A stretch of DNA of 64,000 bases from Paralichthys olivaceus (taxonomy: Eukaryota > Chordata > Actinopteri > Pleuronectiformes > Paralichthyidae): positions 15,171,501-15,235,500 of the forward strand of contig NC_091099.1 in NCBI RefSeq assembly GCF_024713975.1, read 5' to 3'. Under the pieces are notes generated by a model. That model was not told the origin of the DNA, made no database searches, and was given only the letters and a program-made list of their open reading frames with translations. The position numbers and the translations under genes are program-made. Each line of letters opens with the position of its first letter. The stretch's first letter is position 1. Positions 14,397 through 31,200 of this stretch are shown in pieces.

Positions 14397-14496
14397 GGCC
14401 ACAATCCAATCAGTGATGTGACAGCAGGTGTTTTCCATAATTCCACAAAGGCGAAACCCCCCCACCCGCTGTGACATCACTGATTGGGGTTTGGCC
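14397..14496. repeat. Imperfect inverted repeat (fold-back, about 29-bp arms)
   Basis: The left arm 14397-14425 (ggccacaatccaatcagtga...) is nearly the reverse complement of the right arm 14468-14496, separated by about 42 bp. The shared core is aatcagtgatgt. It could be a small MITE remnant or a stem-loop if transcribed. Confidence 0.75.
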
Positions 14497-15445
14497 TCAA
14501 GTAGATCATGCTCGTAGGTTTCAGTCCTCAGAAAAAAACAACATAGATGGTACTTTTTTTTGGTGATTCTGTGTCGATGTCTAACAATGTGAGCATGCAG
14601 ACAGTTGGTGCATAATAATGCCATCTCTTCAGTCCAGTGTGTGACCAGGACAGAGCTTTCTTTTACAAAGGCAGAAACAGTCGAACCATTATGGTAGCAC
14701 TAACTATCAGATGGAACCTGATCTACTTAAAAAGCCAAGGCTGTCTGCTTGGAGCTGAATGACTCAGTTCATTGCAGCCATTTACAGGAAGGGATGTGGC
14801 TTCTCAGGAAAGATCATAGGTGCTGTTATCGCATTAACACATTCCCTGGGTCTTTGGAGATGGAGGCATATATTTTTGCTCTACCCCTAAGTATACTATG
14901 TTCTATTAAGACTTAAAATCTGAGAAGAATATTAAATAGCATTTTAGCAGATTTCCTGCAAAGCTAATGGTTTCAAGAATTGTCATTTAGTTAGATATGA
15001 GTGACATTTTCAATAGATCACTATGGTCTTTGCTGTGATTCAGAGGCTAATGTTTGGGGAAAAAATACTGCAGGGATTTAACAGCTGCAGCAACCAAGGG
15101 CAGCACATCTCCTCTGAAAATTCAACAATCATATTCAAAAAGAGCAATAAAATGTCTTAATTATAAAGCAATGTTCCATTAAATCTTCTACTGATATTTG
15201 TGGCTTCATTTCCAGGGAGCTGGTGGAGCACTGCCTACTGGAATTGTGGGTGCCACCACAGGCAGCTTGGCAAACTAATGCTCTCTCCTAAATTATTTCA
15301 ACATTCAACACAAAAAAAATTGAAAACACAATGAACTGATTGGTCATGCTTTGACCCATCGAAAAAACTTATTTCAGACCGAGTTGATTCCTCACGCAAT
15401 TGGTGTGATGCATTATGGGAGGGAAAGGCAGAAAGGAAGTGCTTC

Positions 15446-18839
<3,394 letters not shown>

Positions 18840-21800
18840 TTATCTGAAGCCCCGGCAGATCAAAGTGCTAATCTGTGTGTCAGCCAGTCACCCAGTGGTC
18901 GTCCTTTTTTTATTGCTGTTTGTTACAGTGCCGTGCTTCTGTCCAACAGGGGGTGTTTGTAGTCTGATGATGCTTTGCTCACTTGTTTCCTTGTGGTTAT
19001 TGTGAATGTAAATTCGGGGATATCTGTAAAGAAATAGGAAATCAACTGTTAAACATCTTTCAACAACAAATCAGAGGTTTGGTACATTTCAAAAGTTAGG
19101 ATGAAGCAATATTTCTTTCACAAACATTACAACATAGACTTGCTTTAGTAAAAAGGTTGGTACACCACCTCAAATACACTGTAAAAACTGAAAATGCATC
19201 AAAAATATCAATGCCAATAATATCAGTTGTTTGGAGCTGCAACTAATGTACTGTTTTAAATATAAATTAGGTTCTCAGTTAATACTTTGGAGTCATTGAA
19301 ATACCAGAAAACAGAGGGAGTTTCTCAGAGTTTAACAAAGTCCAGGGTGTTGGGATCAAATTATTTGTCTTAATTTTTAGTGTGATCAACGAAAATGTGT
19401 GTATATAAACCCAAAAGGAAAAAGAACAAGAGATCATTAAAGCCTGGATCATAAAAAGCCTGTTCAGAAAATGTGGATTTCAGGGGGCCAATGCTGATAT
19501 TAGGGAGTAAAACATTTTAGATACAAAAAGATTATGACAAATAACTATACATACAATACACAAATACAACCATATATTTAGAACTTTATTTACTTTATTT
19601 TCATTTATTATTCTTTATTCTAACTTTTCATATCTGTGCATATTGTGGAATATCTGTGAAAGGCTCATATCAGCCAAAGTTATCCAAATCAGTTGGGCTT
19701 CACTAAAAATGCTGGTAAGTGTGTATGGGGAAAAATGGGGTATTGCTTATGTAAATTGATTATGTAAAAGCCTGTCCACTGATGTTTGGGGCCTCTGGGA
19801 GAGTCAGAGGAACATTTGACTTAATTCCCAGGTATGATGTGGACAAAACCAAATACAGCCTTCAAGACAAGGAGGGAAGCAAATAAATTCGATCAAATGT
19901 GGCCTAAGATGAATGCAAACAATATCCTCAACACATAAAAAGGCCTGTTTAACACAGATTTTACACGGCCAACTTAAAATCAAGTCTAGGAATCATTATC
20001 AGAAACTGCCTGGTGTGCTGTAGCCCAAACCAGTTACTGCAGCTCAACACAGTTCAGTGAAAGCACCTCTTCCAAACCCACAAACATTAAGACACATAAG
20101 ACAAAGAAATGCAGCAAAATCTCATAACTGAGGAGCTGGAATGAAAAAGCATTGACATTGTCGATCAATTAATCAATCCAAAAGGGGATTACTAGAAACC
20201 CTGGCCCTCTTACATAGCACACAATAGCATTCCCATAGTAAACCACAGTTCAGGATGATACTGTAACATTCTGACAGCTCCCTCAAGTTAGAGCTTTAAG
20301 CGATCACTGCAGAGATTAACACATTATTAAAGAAATCTATCACCACTGGAGCATCTGTGCGTCACACGTGCCCTTGAATTGAGATGCTTTATGCATAAGC
20401 TCTTGCAAACTGGAGTGATGCAGGAGAAAATCTCCCCCCCCCCTTTATGCTAAAATGATCATTTAGAGCAAACAGATGATGTGGCTATGAAGCTACCTAT
20501 TTTTGGTACAGTACAGAACACCCTCAGAGTGAAAAGATGCTTCCCATTTCCCCCTTTCATTCTCTCCACCCCCTTCATCCACCAATCACAACCTGCCTGT
20601 GCGTGTGCAACCTGCCTCCTCCTCTCTCCTCCTCACCAGCCCTCCCCCATCGTTTCCCTCAGTCACGAGTCACGACTCTCAAACGCAGATTTTCTGCCTC
20701 AGATCTCTGCTGACTCGTGGGTTTTGTGTTTGTGTAAGTGTGCATGTGTACACTTGTGTGACAATAACATCAGTAATTCTTTGGGATCGGTTTCGTGGAG
20801 ACTGCACAGCGTGCGTGGATGTTTAGGTGTCTTGGCAGGCATGAATGCAGCTGTGGAGTGTTTGGTTTGGATGGGGACTTGAGGCCCTTGCTGGCGGCTC
20901 CAGTGGTGAAGGAGGGAGGGGGGGTTTCAGAGCAGGTCAGCGAGCCGCCTCGGTTCTCTCTAGCGAATGAGTGGGCGTTCTTCTCTCAGCTCTTCACAGC
21001 TTACCTCCATGGCTCATCTCCCTCTGACTGTACATCGACCTTGCAGTTTTCTCACACGGCAACGATACTGAGCACTCAACTCATCTCCCTGCACGCTACT
21101 TTTGTTTCCCTATTTCCTGTAACTGACTTCCTCTTGAGTAGTGAGCATGTTGTTAACTCCACAGTCAGCACTCTGGCTTCTCTTTAAACCACAATTCACG
21201 AAAGACTATATGTTATCTTAGTGATAAGGCTGAGGGGAAAATGTATGGGGTGGCAAGGAGCACTTCACATGAGTCACCCATCAAACTGACATCTCCCACG
21301 TTCTTCACTATGCCTGCAGCTTCACTCCTCTGCTTCGCTTCATCTACACCACACAACTGTGTCCACACTATGACATTTATTTGACCCTGGGCCATAGCCT
21401 CACTGTAGTGTCTTGTCATGACCATTAGAGTCTGTATGCAGAAAACTATCCTCAGGGTGCAGCGTCCGCAGCACAGTGACCACTCTTCAACCAAATGGAG
21501 AGCACAAAAATATCTGGTGATTCTTGTCTCCAGACCCCACGTCCCCACATCAATAAATCACATTTACAATCATTGTCTGTGTTTTCACTTATTTATCAAA
21601 TCACTTAGATCTTATAAGAGGAGAGTCTGACCAGACAGGATCAACAAGACAACACAACAGATTACCAGAGAACTAAAACCTCTTTATCAAACCATTCCAC
21701 CACAAGTGACTTTAAACATTTACTCACACACACACAAACACATTCACACAGAGGTCATATTTTGAGTTTGAAACCTCTACAGCAGATAAGAACTGATGAG

Positions 21801-22124
21801 TAAACAACAGACAAGGTGATTGTGTAACTTGCCTGCCATGTAAAACCTTGAACCTAAAACTTCCACAGACACAGTCCATTAAAGATATTGTGGAGTCCGG
21901 ACGCCGACAGGCAGATAACATCTCTGTTCTGACCCTTGTTCACCATTTTAACATGAACAATGAGGCTATAAACACTGGCTCACTGACAAGGAGATATGTG
22001 TAAAAACCTTGTCAGTGAAGCAACATGTGGGGGTAGAGAATAAGATTCTAAAGTCCTTTTAGATTCCAACAAAACTTTAGATTACAATGTACTTCTCTAA
22101 GGTTAAGTGCTTGATTGTATTGTA

Positions 22125-22208
22125 TACTATTCAATTCAATTCAATTTGATTTGCCCCAAATCATAACATACATTATCTCAAGACACTTTGAGAGTGGGGC
22201 AGATAAAT
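22125..22208 (-). mobile_element. LINE 3' tail fragment (minus orientation)
   Basis: TTCAA repeats followed by 'ccaaatcataacatacatta' and 'tctcaagacacttt'. The reverse complement matches the plus-oriented tail at 49260-49347, so both come from the same family. Confidence 0.65.
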
Positions 22209-24840
22209 AAATACCACTTGTGAACGACACCATTCATGACACAATGATGTAATAAGGTGTCAAACACTAATAATAATCATAAATATGAAATTATTTCTAC
22301 TTTCTTTTAAAAACCTGTTGATTATTATGTAGGTGACGCGAATGAACACCAAGTCTACAATGTTTTAGTATTAGCTTTAATATTAGTAATAGTACATATT
22401 GTGCCGTTATATATAGCACATATATATATATTAGCTCCAAATACTAAAATGTCCTATTCACCTTTTCTAGATCTTCTAATATAACTTATAAAAATAAAAA
22501 TGAATTTTCTCAACAAACACTAATCCAATCGACTTCAAACTTACTGAGGAATTGCAGCATTGACGTTCTCACGACCCTTTTATCATCAACCCTCATTCAA
22601 TGTGGGGGTGTTATTAGTCTTTATTTATTGCTGCACATTCTGTTAAAACTGTTTCGGGCATCATCAGAAACTTTGATTTTGGGGAGACATCAGAGACTGT
22701 TCCTTTGTGAGTTAGTAAACAGTACCCATTACTCCAAACTAAACTAAACTAAACTATTCACAGGCACTTTTTGAACGTGCACTGTACTAAGATTAGAGTT
22801 GAAAATGTTTCAACTTGATGAAGTAATTCAGCTGTCAAATGCATGCATATGTTTGGTTCATAAATGCATTCAATTTAAACAAAGGAATATTTCACCAGCA
22901 ATGCAACAACATGTATGCTACAGTATGTATGTGAAAGATGAATATAAACCTGTGAATACTAAATATCTGGAGAAAAATCCACCCTGAAATCAAATATGTC
23001 AAATATACTCCTCCCATTCAAATAACCCAGAGAAAATTCTATCTCATCCTTGGCTGCTTCTCTGTCATCGAGTGCCAAACAGAGTAAAGGTCTTGCTGAC
23101 TAAATGACAGTGAATGGGGTGACTGATAGGAGGACGTGATGCAGGAGGACAGTACAGTGACAAAGCACTGAGGTTGCACTCAGCTCACATGACTGTGGCT
23201 GGACCGAAAGACAAATGAAAATCACATGAGTTTCTCATTAGCTGAGAGAAGAGGCTGTTATTACCAGCCCATCTGTCTCCCATGAACCGGGTTGATTAAC
23301 TCACACTGAGCAGATCACAACAGGATCTGCACTGAGGTCTGTTTACAGACACTATAGTGTTGAGTACTTCTTGTGCTACAAGAACACAGTGGCCAGATCT
23401 GATATAAAACTCAATCTGTCCAATGTTACTGTCCTCTATTCATTATTTTCCACTTAAGTATTCATTTGTGGTAGTATTTAAGTCTATTGTAAGGCTATGA
23501 GCTACTATTATATGATTCAGCTAAATTAATATTGTCCTTGTGTATATTTGTTGCATCAGTGGATTTTTTCAAATAGTTCTTTTTGCAGCTGTGTATTTAC
23601 CGGTCTTCACAATAAACCCGACAGCTGCTATGAAGCCATCATCAAATTTTTTTTTTCATAGTGATGATTTAAAAGATGTGGTCTATTTTTGGACAATGCG
23701 GAAACAAGGGATGAGTTTTGTGGTGTCACAGATAAATCTGATTACTCTTCCCTACAGCATCAGGATTATAGACCTAATACCTACTTATGAAAGCTCTCTC
23801 GCAATCTCCACTTACAACCAGTGAAGGCAGAGTTATGATCTGGAGACATGCAATTCTTTTCCAATACAGGTGCTCCAATACTCTGAGCTGATACTCTGTG
23901 CAGGGAGATGGTGTAGAGTTTAGTCCCTCCTCTGACACCACATGTATCCCCGCTGGCCCAGTTTCTAAAAGTCACCTGGGTGTTTTCTCTTGTGTCTCCT
24001 CTGTTTTGCCTCCATCTTAGCTTTCCTGCAGCTTTGATGGGGGGAATGATAATACCACTATCAGTGAACTTTCCTTAGAAAGAACGCCAAATGGCATTTG
24101 ATTACAGTTGTCAAATTACAGTAACACCTTGAATGGCCTGAAAGTCTGTAACTTTTCGAGCAGCATCTTCCCACCAGTATGTAATTTCTATTCAGTGCGC
24201 ATATGCCTGTGACATTTAACAGTCCTTGCCTCTGGATTTCTTAAGCTCATATGCCTGTAGCCCTACATGCTGATTAAAAAAAATAGGAAACCTAAGGTTG
24301 TTGCTTTTACTTATGAATGAAAGTAGCGCAATGTTTTCAGCATCACAGCCAAAAGGGTTCAACATTTCAACCGGAAAGCACAAAGGATGAGTCACCTTAC
24401 ACCCAAGAATGGCTCGCCTCATCAATTATTTGAAGGCTGCAGGGATGCTTTAATACATCCACTGCTTGGCCTTATCATGACCTACATACTACCACTAATA
24501 CACAAGTAACTGTGGGGAAAATAAGTGCGTCCTTTGAAAGCATGCGGGTTTGTCCATCTGGCACCTTATTCTGCAGTTAAACACCCTCCTATGTGTACTG
24601 GAGAGGCCTCAGCATGGTACAAAGTAGAGTCTGACCAATATGGATTTTTTTAGGTTTATGCCGATACTGATATTGAGAAGTAAAAAATTCCTAAAACTGA
24701 CAGCTTGGCCAATATTAAAAAAAAATTACCTATGATTCCCAAGAAATTGCAATCAAATCTTTATGACAAAGAAATGTGAATTAAGAGATGCACATCTGTT
24801 CTTCATTGTTTAATCTGTTAAATAAAAGTTTTCATATTGG

Positions 24841-25803
24841 CGTGTATCGGCAAACTTAAACCGATACACTGTGCAAGGCTATCACGAACAATCACCGATC
24901 GGGCTCCAGTGTAAAGGAAAGTGGGTGAAATGTAAAGGGCCTCCATCATAAGGGATATTGAGAAATGTTAATCATATTTTTTATTGAAAAGCTTGATTTT
25001 GCATTAGTTTGATTCTCTAATATGTTAAGTTAGTGTGTTTGTCAGGTAGTGTAGTTTCACTCTGTAAACACAAATGCACATCTTCTCTGCGTTGTTTCAC
25101 TCAGTTTTCTTTGCAGGACACAGACGAGGCTGGAATACACAGAATTATGCACCTCTACTGTGGCTAGAATGTCAGTGCAATGTTTATGGTAAGAATATAG
25201 GACGAGATGGGGAATATCCCTTGTTCATTTGAAGGTCTTCTGCACAAAGTTACCAACTACCATTAGATGTTAGCAGCGGATGTTGGGACATAACTTCAGT
25301 TGTGCACCATAGCGTCTTCAAGTATTTTGGCCTTGCAATCAACGATACAGGCCGAACCATGAGGGTACGCTGAGGCTAAAGGTAAATATAACTGGCTACT
25401 GGCTTTTATGGCAGCACTATGGAAGCCATGTGGCTGCTCAGTAGATAAGACATCATTACCTCTGTGTTTTTATAACTAAACGCTGTCCCATTTTAGAACA
25501 TAGGACAATATGGAGAACATCCCTCTACCACACTAATCAATGCCTTCCACCAGTTGATGTTATTGAATGTTGGGGACATTTCTTCAGTTGTGTATAAAAG
25601 TGGCATTTATCGGCAAACATGTAAAATGCTGACATCGACTGATGTTATCGTCCAACCAATACATCAGTCTGTCTCCAGTATAAAAAGAAGAGTGGGTGAA
25701 ATATAAAGGGACTCCATCAGGAGAGATATTGAACATTAATGAGCATATATTGTATTTAAATGCTTCATTTTTCATTAGTTTGATTGTCTGACATGTTCAG
25801 TCA
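24841..25803 (+). repeat. Diverged direct repeats upstream of slc25a22
   Basis: 24841-25030 resembles 25605-25803 (shared 'cggcaaac', 'aagtgggtgaaat.taaagg', 'cattagtttgatt'). Separately, 25190-25305 resembles 25495-25590 (shared 'ggaca/gatatgg', 'acttcagttgtg'). Probably an old transposon with internal duplication. Confidence 0.7.
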
Positions 25804-26383
25804 GTCAGGAGGCGCAGTGTCACTTCTCTGCACCGGTGTTATAAAGGAGGTGGGCACAGTGAGGTGGCTTCAGCCTCCACCACCATCACCTCCCAGCCTC
25901 ACGATGACAGCTACGTCCCCCGCAGGGAGCGCTCACCGCCGGCACAAGGCGGCTGCCACGGCCGCCTGGAGCTCCCGGAGAAAAACTGGCCCCGGCGATT
26001 CCGGGTCACAGGGAGAAAAAAGAACAAGCAAACATCCGGACAAGCAGCCAAACTTCACATGACACGAATGAATGAATGACAAAGAATATTTCTGTCAAGC
26101 GGCCCGCGCGCTTTTAAACGTAGAGACATCACGAACCACAGTCACACGTCAAATCTAACGTGAAGCAGCCGCGGTGACGACACTTAGCAACAAGGCCCGA
26201 CGGTTACACACACAAGCCCCGTTAAAATAAACATGTCTTTCTCACACAACGGGAAAATGACGCGGCTGTGCGGGGCTAGCATCTCTTCATGTTGCCTTAA
26301 TCTCGGTTTTCCGATCAATCTGACTAAACACGTCGCTTCCAGCACAAGCAGCAGCTTCCACCGAGTCCCGTTATGTTACATAC

Positions 26384-26480
26384 CGCACGGGAAGAGGCGT
26401 CTCCGCTGTCTGCGCTGTCCTGGCCGGGATGAGACGAGGAATCAGAGCCGAGCTTCTCTCTGACAGACCGACTGCTGCAG
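26384..26480 (-). other. slc25a22: Probable non-coding first exon of slc25a22 (approximate)
   Basis: The slc25a22 ATG exon at 18.8 kb seems to begin just upstream of its ATG with an acceptor-like CTTCAG, so transcription should start elsewhere. On the minus strand a GC-rich stretch ends at 26384 with the donor-like GTATGT. An alternative donor-like GTAGGT lies at about 26504-26509. The exon and its 5' limit are inferred from these signals only; cDNA would settle it. Confidence 0.35.
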
Positions 26481-26532
26481 CTAAACTACCCACCTACACA
26501 CCTACCTACCGGGGGTACGAGCGACTGAGTCC

Positions 26533-26570
26533 GGAGGAGGAGGAGGAGGAGGAGGAGGAGGAGGAGGAGA
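26533..26570. repeat. (GGA)12 polypurine tract
   Basis: Twelve perfect GGA units in the slc25a22 promoter region. Such tracts can form G-quadruplex or triplex structures. Confidence 0.97.
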
Positions 26571-26684
26571 TGGTGCGGAGAGAAAGAAACCAGTGTGAAT
26601 AGGGATTTAAAGAATGGGGTCCCCTGGTGGCGTGTAGTAGAAGCACACGTTAGGTTTTTATACGCAGTCGATGTGTAAAGTGTT

Positions 26685-26701
26685 GGGGGGGGGGGGGGGG
26701 G
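26685..26701. repeat. Poly-G run (17)
   Basis: Seventeen consecutive G upstream of the slc25a22 promoter. Length may be affected by sequencing error. Confidence 0.9.
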
Positions 26702-27418
26702 ATGTGGTCGTGGCGTCATCGTGACGTCTCATCTCAACCCCTAATGTCCTTGAATGTAAAAATAGAAAATGTGCAAATATCAGTGGATGAATGGGGGCAA
26801 GCAGCAGTGACGTTTTAAAACTGTTTGAGACTGCAGGGTGGGGGAAAATACAAAGTGGAAAGAAACCATGCAGTATTTTTGTTTGTATGTTTTACTTACT
26901 GGAAATTTTAGATTCATACATTAGAAAAATCAAAAGTGTCACTGAGTCTGTGCTGAAGCTCAACTGGTTGCTCAGCGACCAAAGGCACACATGGAGGATG
27001 TTTTAATCGACTGTAAAAACTGCCTCGTCCTGCACGTTGACGGTTTTTCAGACCTCTGAGATTGTCCCAGAGCTTCCAGTGTTTGCTCTGCTGCTTATCT
27101 GTCCTGGACAGGTACAAATGAATCATGTGGAGGACAAGAAATGAAACAAAAGGTAAGGCATGGTGAAAGGATACAAATAAATACGTTGTTTGTGTTATTA
27201 AACAAGAAGATGAGATACCATCAATTATGAAATATTAAGGCAATTTTGAGATACTGGGTCATGATTATGAGATACCTTCACATCTATGAGTTAACATACT
27301 TATACATAATATAGATGATGTTTTAATTGACAACTGATATCAAACCAGTTATGCAATATTGAGCCAAAAGGCCAAGGGCTCCACGTAATTATGAGATACT
27401 AAATGAAAATAACACTTA

Positions 27419-27788
27419 AAGGTCCAGTGTGTAAGATTTAGGTGAAAGGGATCTATTGGCAGATATTTAATGTAGAATAATCCTCATGATGTTTTCACTA
27501 GTTCATTTCATCTAAATTGTATAAATTGTAGTTTTCTTTACCCCAGAAAAGACCCTTTATATTTAAATACTTTATATTTACATCGAGGGGACCCTCTCTA
27601 CAGAGGCTGCCATGTTTTTTTACATTAGTCCAGACTGGACAAACTAAACACCTTTTAAGTTTTTATGACAACTAAAGGCTACCACAGGTTCTTTTTCACT
27701 TTTGGAAGTAGAGGGTGAGATGAGGGGTGTTCAGCTGCAACATGAAATTTCAACACTAGATATCACAAAATTCTACACACTGTACCTT
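27419..27788 (+). mobile_element. MITE copy A, downstream of pidd1
   Basis: About 370 bp with terminal inverted repeats (aaggtccagtgtgtaagatt at the left; reverse complement aaggtacagtgtgtagaatt at the right) flanked by TA. Closely matches the reverse complement of 31135-31492. No coding capacity. TA flanks suggest a Tc1/mariner-type mobiliser; family not confirmed. Confidence 0.88.
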
Positions 27789-27794
27789 TAAGAG

Positions 27795-27912
27795 TACACA
27801 GAGAATATGCAAACTCCACAAAAATGACCCTGGTCGAAATAGGACTCAAAAACCCAGAAACCTTCTTGCTGTGAAGCGACAATTCTACCCACTGCATCAC
27901 TGTGCCACCAAC
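27795..27912 (-). mobile_element. tRNA-like SINE remnant (minus orientation)
   Basis: On the minus strand it reads ggtggcacagtgatgcagtg, then 'cttcacagcaagaaggtttc' and 'gtggagtttgcat'. This is the widespread fish repeat whose intact form carries ggcacggtggtgtagtggtt. It sits six bases from the end of MITE copy A. Confidence 0.75.
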
Positions 27913-28297
27913 CTTATCCTGACTAAGACACAGTTATTCAGTACCTGTATATGATGTCCAAATGAGTAAGTCAAAATTGTCGCTTGGTATCTGATAATTA
28001 ATTCCAAAGCATAACTTTTCATATTTTGATTGTTCTCAGCAGAAACAAGCTGTTATAGCATCAACTTGCATATATTGAGACCGTTTCAAAAAAGAGTGGT
28101 AAGTGTTGGGAAAATAAAGTCACAGATGATCATCTTCTTGCAGTTCTTCCTATTTGCTTGTTCCTCTCCAGGGTATATGAGAAGCTGCTGCCAGCTGGTA
28201 GCCGGCTATCATGATCGTGAAGAGGAGAGTTTTGCTCTCCAAGCCAGTTGTTTCGACAGCAGGACGAGATGATGGGGGCGCACTCTAAACAAACAGG

Positions 28298-31200
28298 TTA
28301 CTCAAGTGTACGACAGCCATCTGTAGCCAGCGCTGCCTCATCTACTGCTGTGCTTTCTTCAAGGGGGGAGCTGTCTGCTTCCAGGCCCAATCTCCTCAGT
28401 GACTGTGAGTACTTTCTCCTTCCTATGCTGACGATGTCCTCAATCTCATCCGCGAGGTCTCTCCTGCCGCTCTCTATCATAGCATCCACCAGCTTGGACA
28501 CAGCCCCTGGACCTGCCTTCCTTGCCCAGTGGAACAGCATGTTCAGCACCAGTGCTCCCAGGTTGTCCCTGGTGGAGAGAACAGGGCATACACAAGACAT
28601 TTTACATTATGTCTCCAGCTGCAGTGATAAATTATGTAAGTGTTCCTTCATTGAAATCTTATACACAAAACCATCAAAACACTGTATTTATAGAATTTTA
28701 CATAAGGTATAATTATCTCCGCCACCTCCGGGATGTGATAGAGGAGGCTTTCTGAGCGTGACTGGAAGGGGGAGGGCCAGATGAGCATCAGTCTGTGTGT
28801 AATCTCCTGCAGTGTCCCAGATGGCTTAGTGATGGCTGACAGTGCAGATTAAAACAATCAAAATTCTCTGCCATTTCTCTCCCCCTGCGGTTTCCTTCAA
28901 TCACATAACATCCCACTACATGTCGTTCCCTGCGAGGCTCCGGCTGTGCAAACACACGTGCACTGATTACATTCTCTTATATAAAGTAGTTCTGCTGCAG
29001 TTTTACACTTTTCAATCTACCCTACGTATTGTTAAAGTTCCAGAACAGGTTAATGTTTACTTTCCCATCATAATTGAGATCTGCTTTTACATGAATGTGA
29101 ATCTAACCTCTTAAACTCTTAAATGGTTGGTCTTTCACTGACAACAATTGTTCAAACACCATTTTATTTAATTTTACTGAATATATTGAAGTTTTCAAAG
29201 AAACCAAATATGTCAGGCTGAATTACAGTTTGGCAGAATGGGGATATAACTATATGAAAGTTCAGTGAAGGAATGTTTGACTGGACAGGATGCAGTATAT
29301 CATTCCAACCTGTGTTTATACTGGATGTGGTCCAACTCCTGGTAGCTTAGGCCAAGATTGATGCCAATAACACGCCAGTCGTGTCCTATCTGAAGGGAAA
29401 TGGACAGCAGATTGGCCTCTGTCAGATAGCCGCTCTCTGGGTCACCCAGGTTCAGAGGAGGATATTGTTTCTCCTCCATGATGTAACTGTTGTCTGAGTT
29501 TAAAGCCTATGGAGGAAAAACAGGGAGGAGGCAATTCATGCAGGTTTTGGTGTTATTTGAGAATAACAAGCATTCATTTTGTTGCCTTGGTTGAAAGAAA
29601 TACACATCTAGTTTTGATGCTAAATAATAATTTGAATTTAAAGGAACATTGTACATAAAAAAATATGTAAACTGATTCATATCCTGTCAAAAAATACTAA
29701 ATCCTATCAGTTATCATATGAAATAAGGAAAAAAGCATGCATCACATCCACTGACAGGAAGCCTTAGCGGCAAAGTTGCAAGCCACTGGCTGTCTTCTCC
29801 TTTTCTCTTTCTCGCCACTTCCTCTGGTAGATGGTTGGGAATGTCCCCTCTATAAAAAGATACCTGCAACACAAAGGGGGAGGGACAAAGCAAATTGTCA
29901 GTGTGTTGCAAACAATACTTTCAAACTGATTAATGGCACAAAATATTAGAAAAGATTATAAACCTTGAAAATCTACAATGGATTAGGATCAACAAAGTCA
30001 GCAACAGTAATGCTTTTAGTATTCGTGCAGCCTCTGTTTTACAAAGTGTATGGTCTGTAACGTTTTGCTTGTTTTTATACTGTAGGTGAGGTTGCTCTGT
30101 CCACTATGTCATCTGGATAAGAACGATACACAATGTGACTTTGATTTTACACATACAAAAAGAAGACTATGTTTTCAGCTGCTGCACTTTCTTGTCTTCT
30201 GATTATAAAGTTTGTCTTACTTGTCCCCTCACTGGCCCCTTCTGACCCTGAGCTGGACAGATGTACACTTCCTTCAGATTCTTCAGGCTGGAGTAAAACA
30301 CAAAACACAGTCTTCCTTGCACACAGTCTGGTCTGTCTGGATGAAACAGGAAAACATCATCATTAACACTTCGAACAAAAAAAAAAAAAAAGAAGCTGTT
30401 TCAGGACAATTACTACACAGCAGCACTACACAGGACCTTGGAAGGAAAAGGAACAAGGGAAAATAACTGTTTATTTAAGAGAGAGACTCAAAGAGGACTT
30501 CAAACCTGTGCTGATATCCAATCCCCTCTCAAAGCCGGCGAAGAACTGCTCTCCTTCAAGTAGGTCACACAGGTCTGACGGCTGAGGTCCATCATACTGC
30601 TCAGACAACGACTGAACTCTGCCTTCCACCTAGACAGGAAACATCCCTTTCAGTTTAGCATTAAAGGGATAGTTCACCCAGAAATTAAAATTTCACTCAT
30701 TATTTACTCACCACTTTGCTGATGGAGGGGTCCACAAAACAGGGTTTAAAGTGTTGCAGCAGAATCCAATACAATTAAAGTAACTGGTGACCAAAGCTTC
30801 AGACATAATAATACAACAGAAAAAACATATCATGCCTCCATACTGCTGAATGCACATTTCAGTGGACATTTAGGCTTAAAACACAATGGAAATTAGGCCT
30901 TTTCGAGTCGAATTTGAATGTCGGGCTTGTGGACACTTGTATGACACCACACAATGCATGACGCCGTATGGAAGCTTGTTTTTTCTGTTGTTTTATTACG
31001 TGTCAAACTTTGGTCACTAGTTACTTCAATTGTATTGGACTATGTTCTAACACTGTTTACCCCTGAGACTCCTAAAGTGTTTGAACACTTCACCCACCCC
31101 TCCAACGACATAGTGGTGAATAACTATCCTTTTAAAGGTACAGTGTGTAGAATTTGTGATATCTAGTGTTGAAGCTGCATGTTGCAGCTGAACACCCCTC

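Larger units (their letters stand above)
11640..15445 (-). other. Non-coding region downstream of slc25a22, possibly a long 3' UTR
   Basis: No exon of a known family was found on either strand. Human CEND1 lies downstream of SLC25A22, so I looked for a CEND1-like C-terminal membrane segment and did not find one. Contains minus-strand AATAAA hexamers, an ACGC/ACAC tract near 12665-12685 and a fold-back at 14397-14496. Confidence 0.4.
18840..25879. other. Presumed first intron of slc25a22; no other gene seen
   Basis: About 7 kb without recognisable coding exons on either strand. It holds a LINE tail (22125-22208), diverged direct repeats (24841-25803), other AT-rich repeat-like sequence with 'gatactgatatt' motifs, and a moderately GC-rich stretch at 20500-21000. 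Open frames here are short and resemble no family I know. Confidence 0.6.
25880..26575 (-). promoter_or_regulatory. slc25a22: CpG-rich promoter region of slc25a22
   Basis: CpG dinucleotides are frequent here (for example around 25920-26000 and 26100-26430), unlike the AT-rich DNA on both sides. It lies upstream of slc25a22 in the right orientation and 1.7 kb beyond the end of pidd1. No TATA box is obvious. A (GGA)12 tract at 26533-26570 reads as pyrimidine on the transcribed strand near the presumed start. Promoter status is inferred from composition and position. Confidence 0.55.
26576..28297. other. Intergenic DNA between slc25a22 promoter and pidd1 stop, including pidd1 3' UTR
   Basis: No coding exon seen. 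Holds a 17-base G run, a MITE (27419-27788) and a SINE remnant (27795-27912). I could not place the pidd1 poly(A) site: no minus-strand AATAAA is clear just below 28298. Confidence 0.6.
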
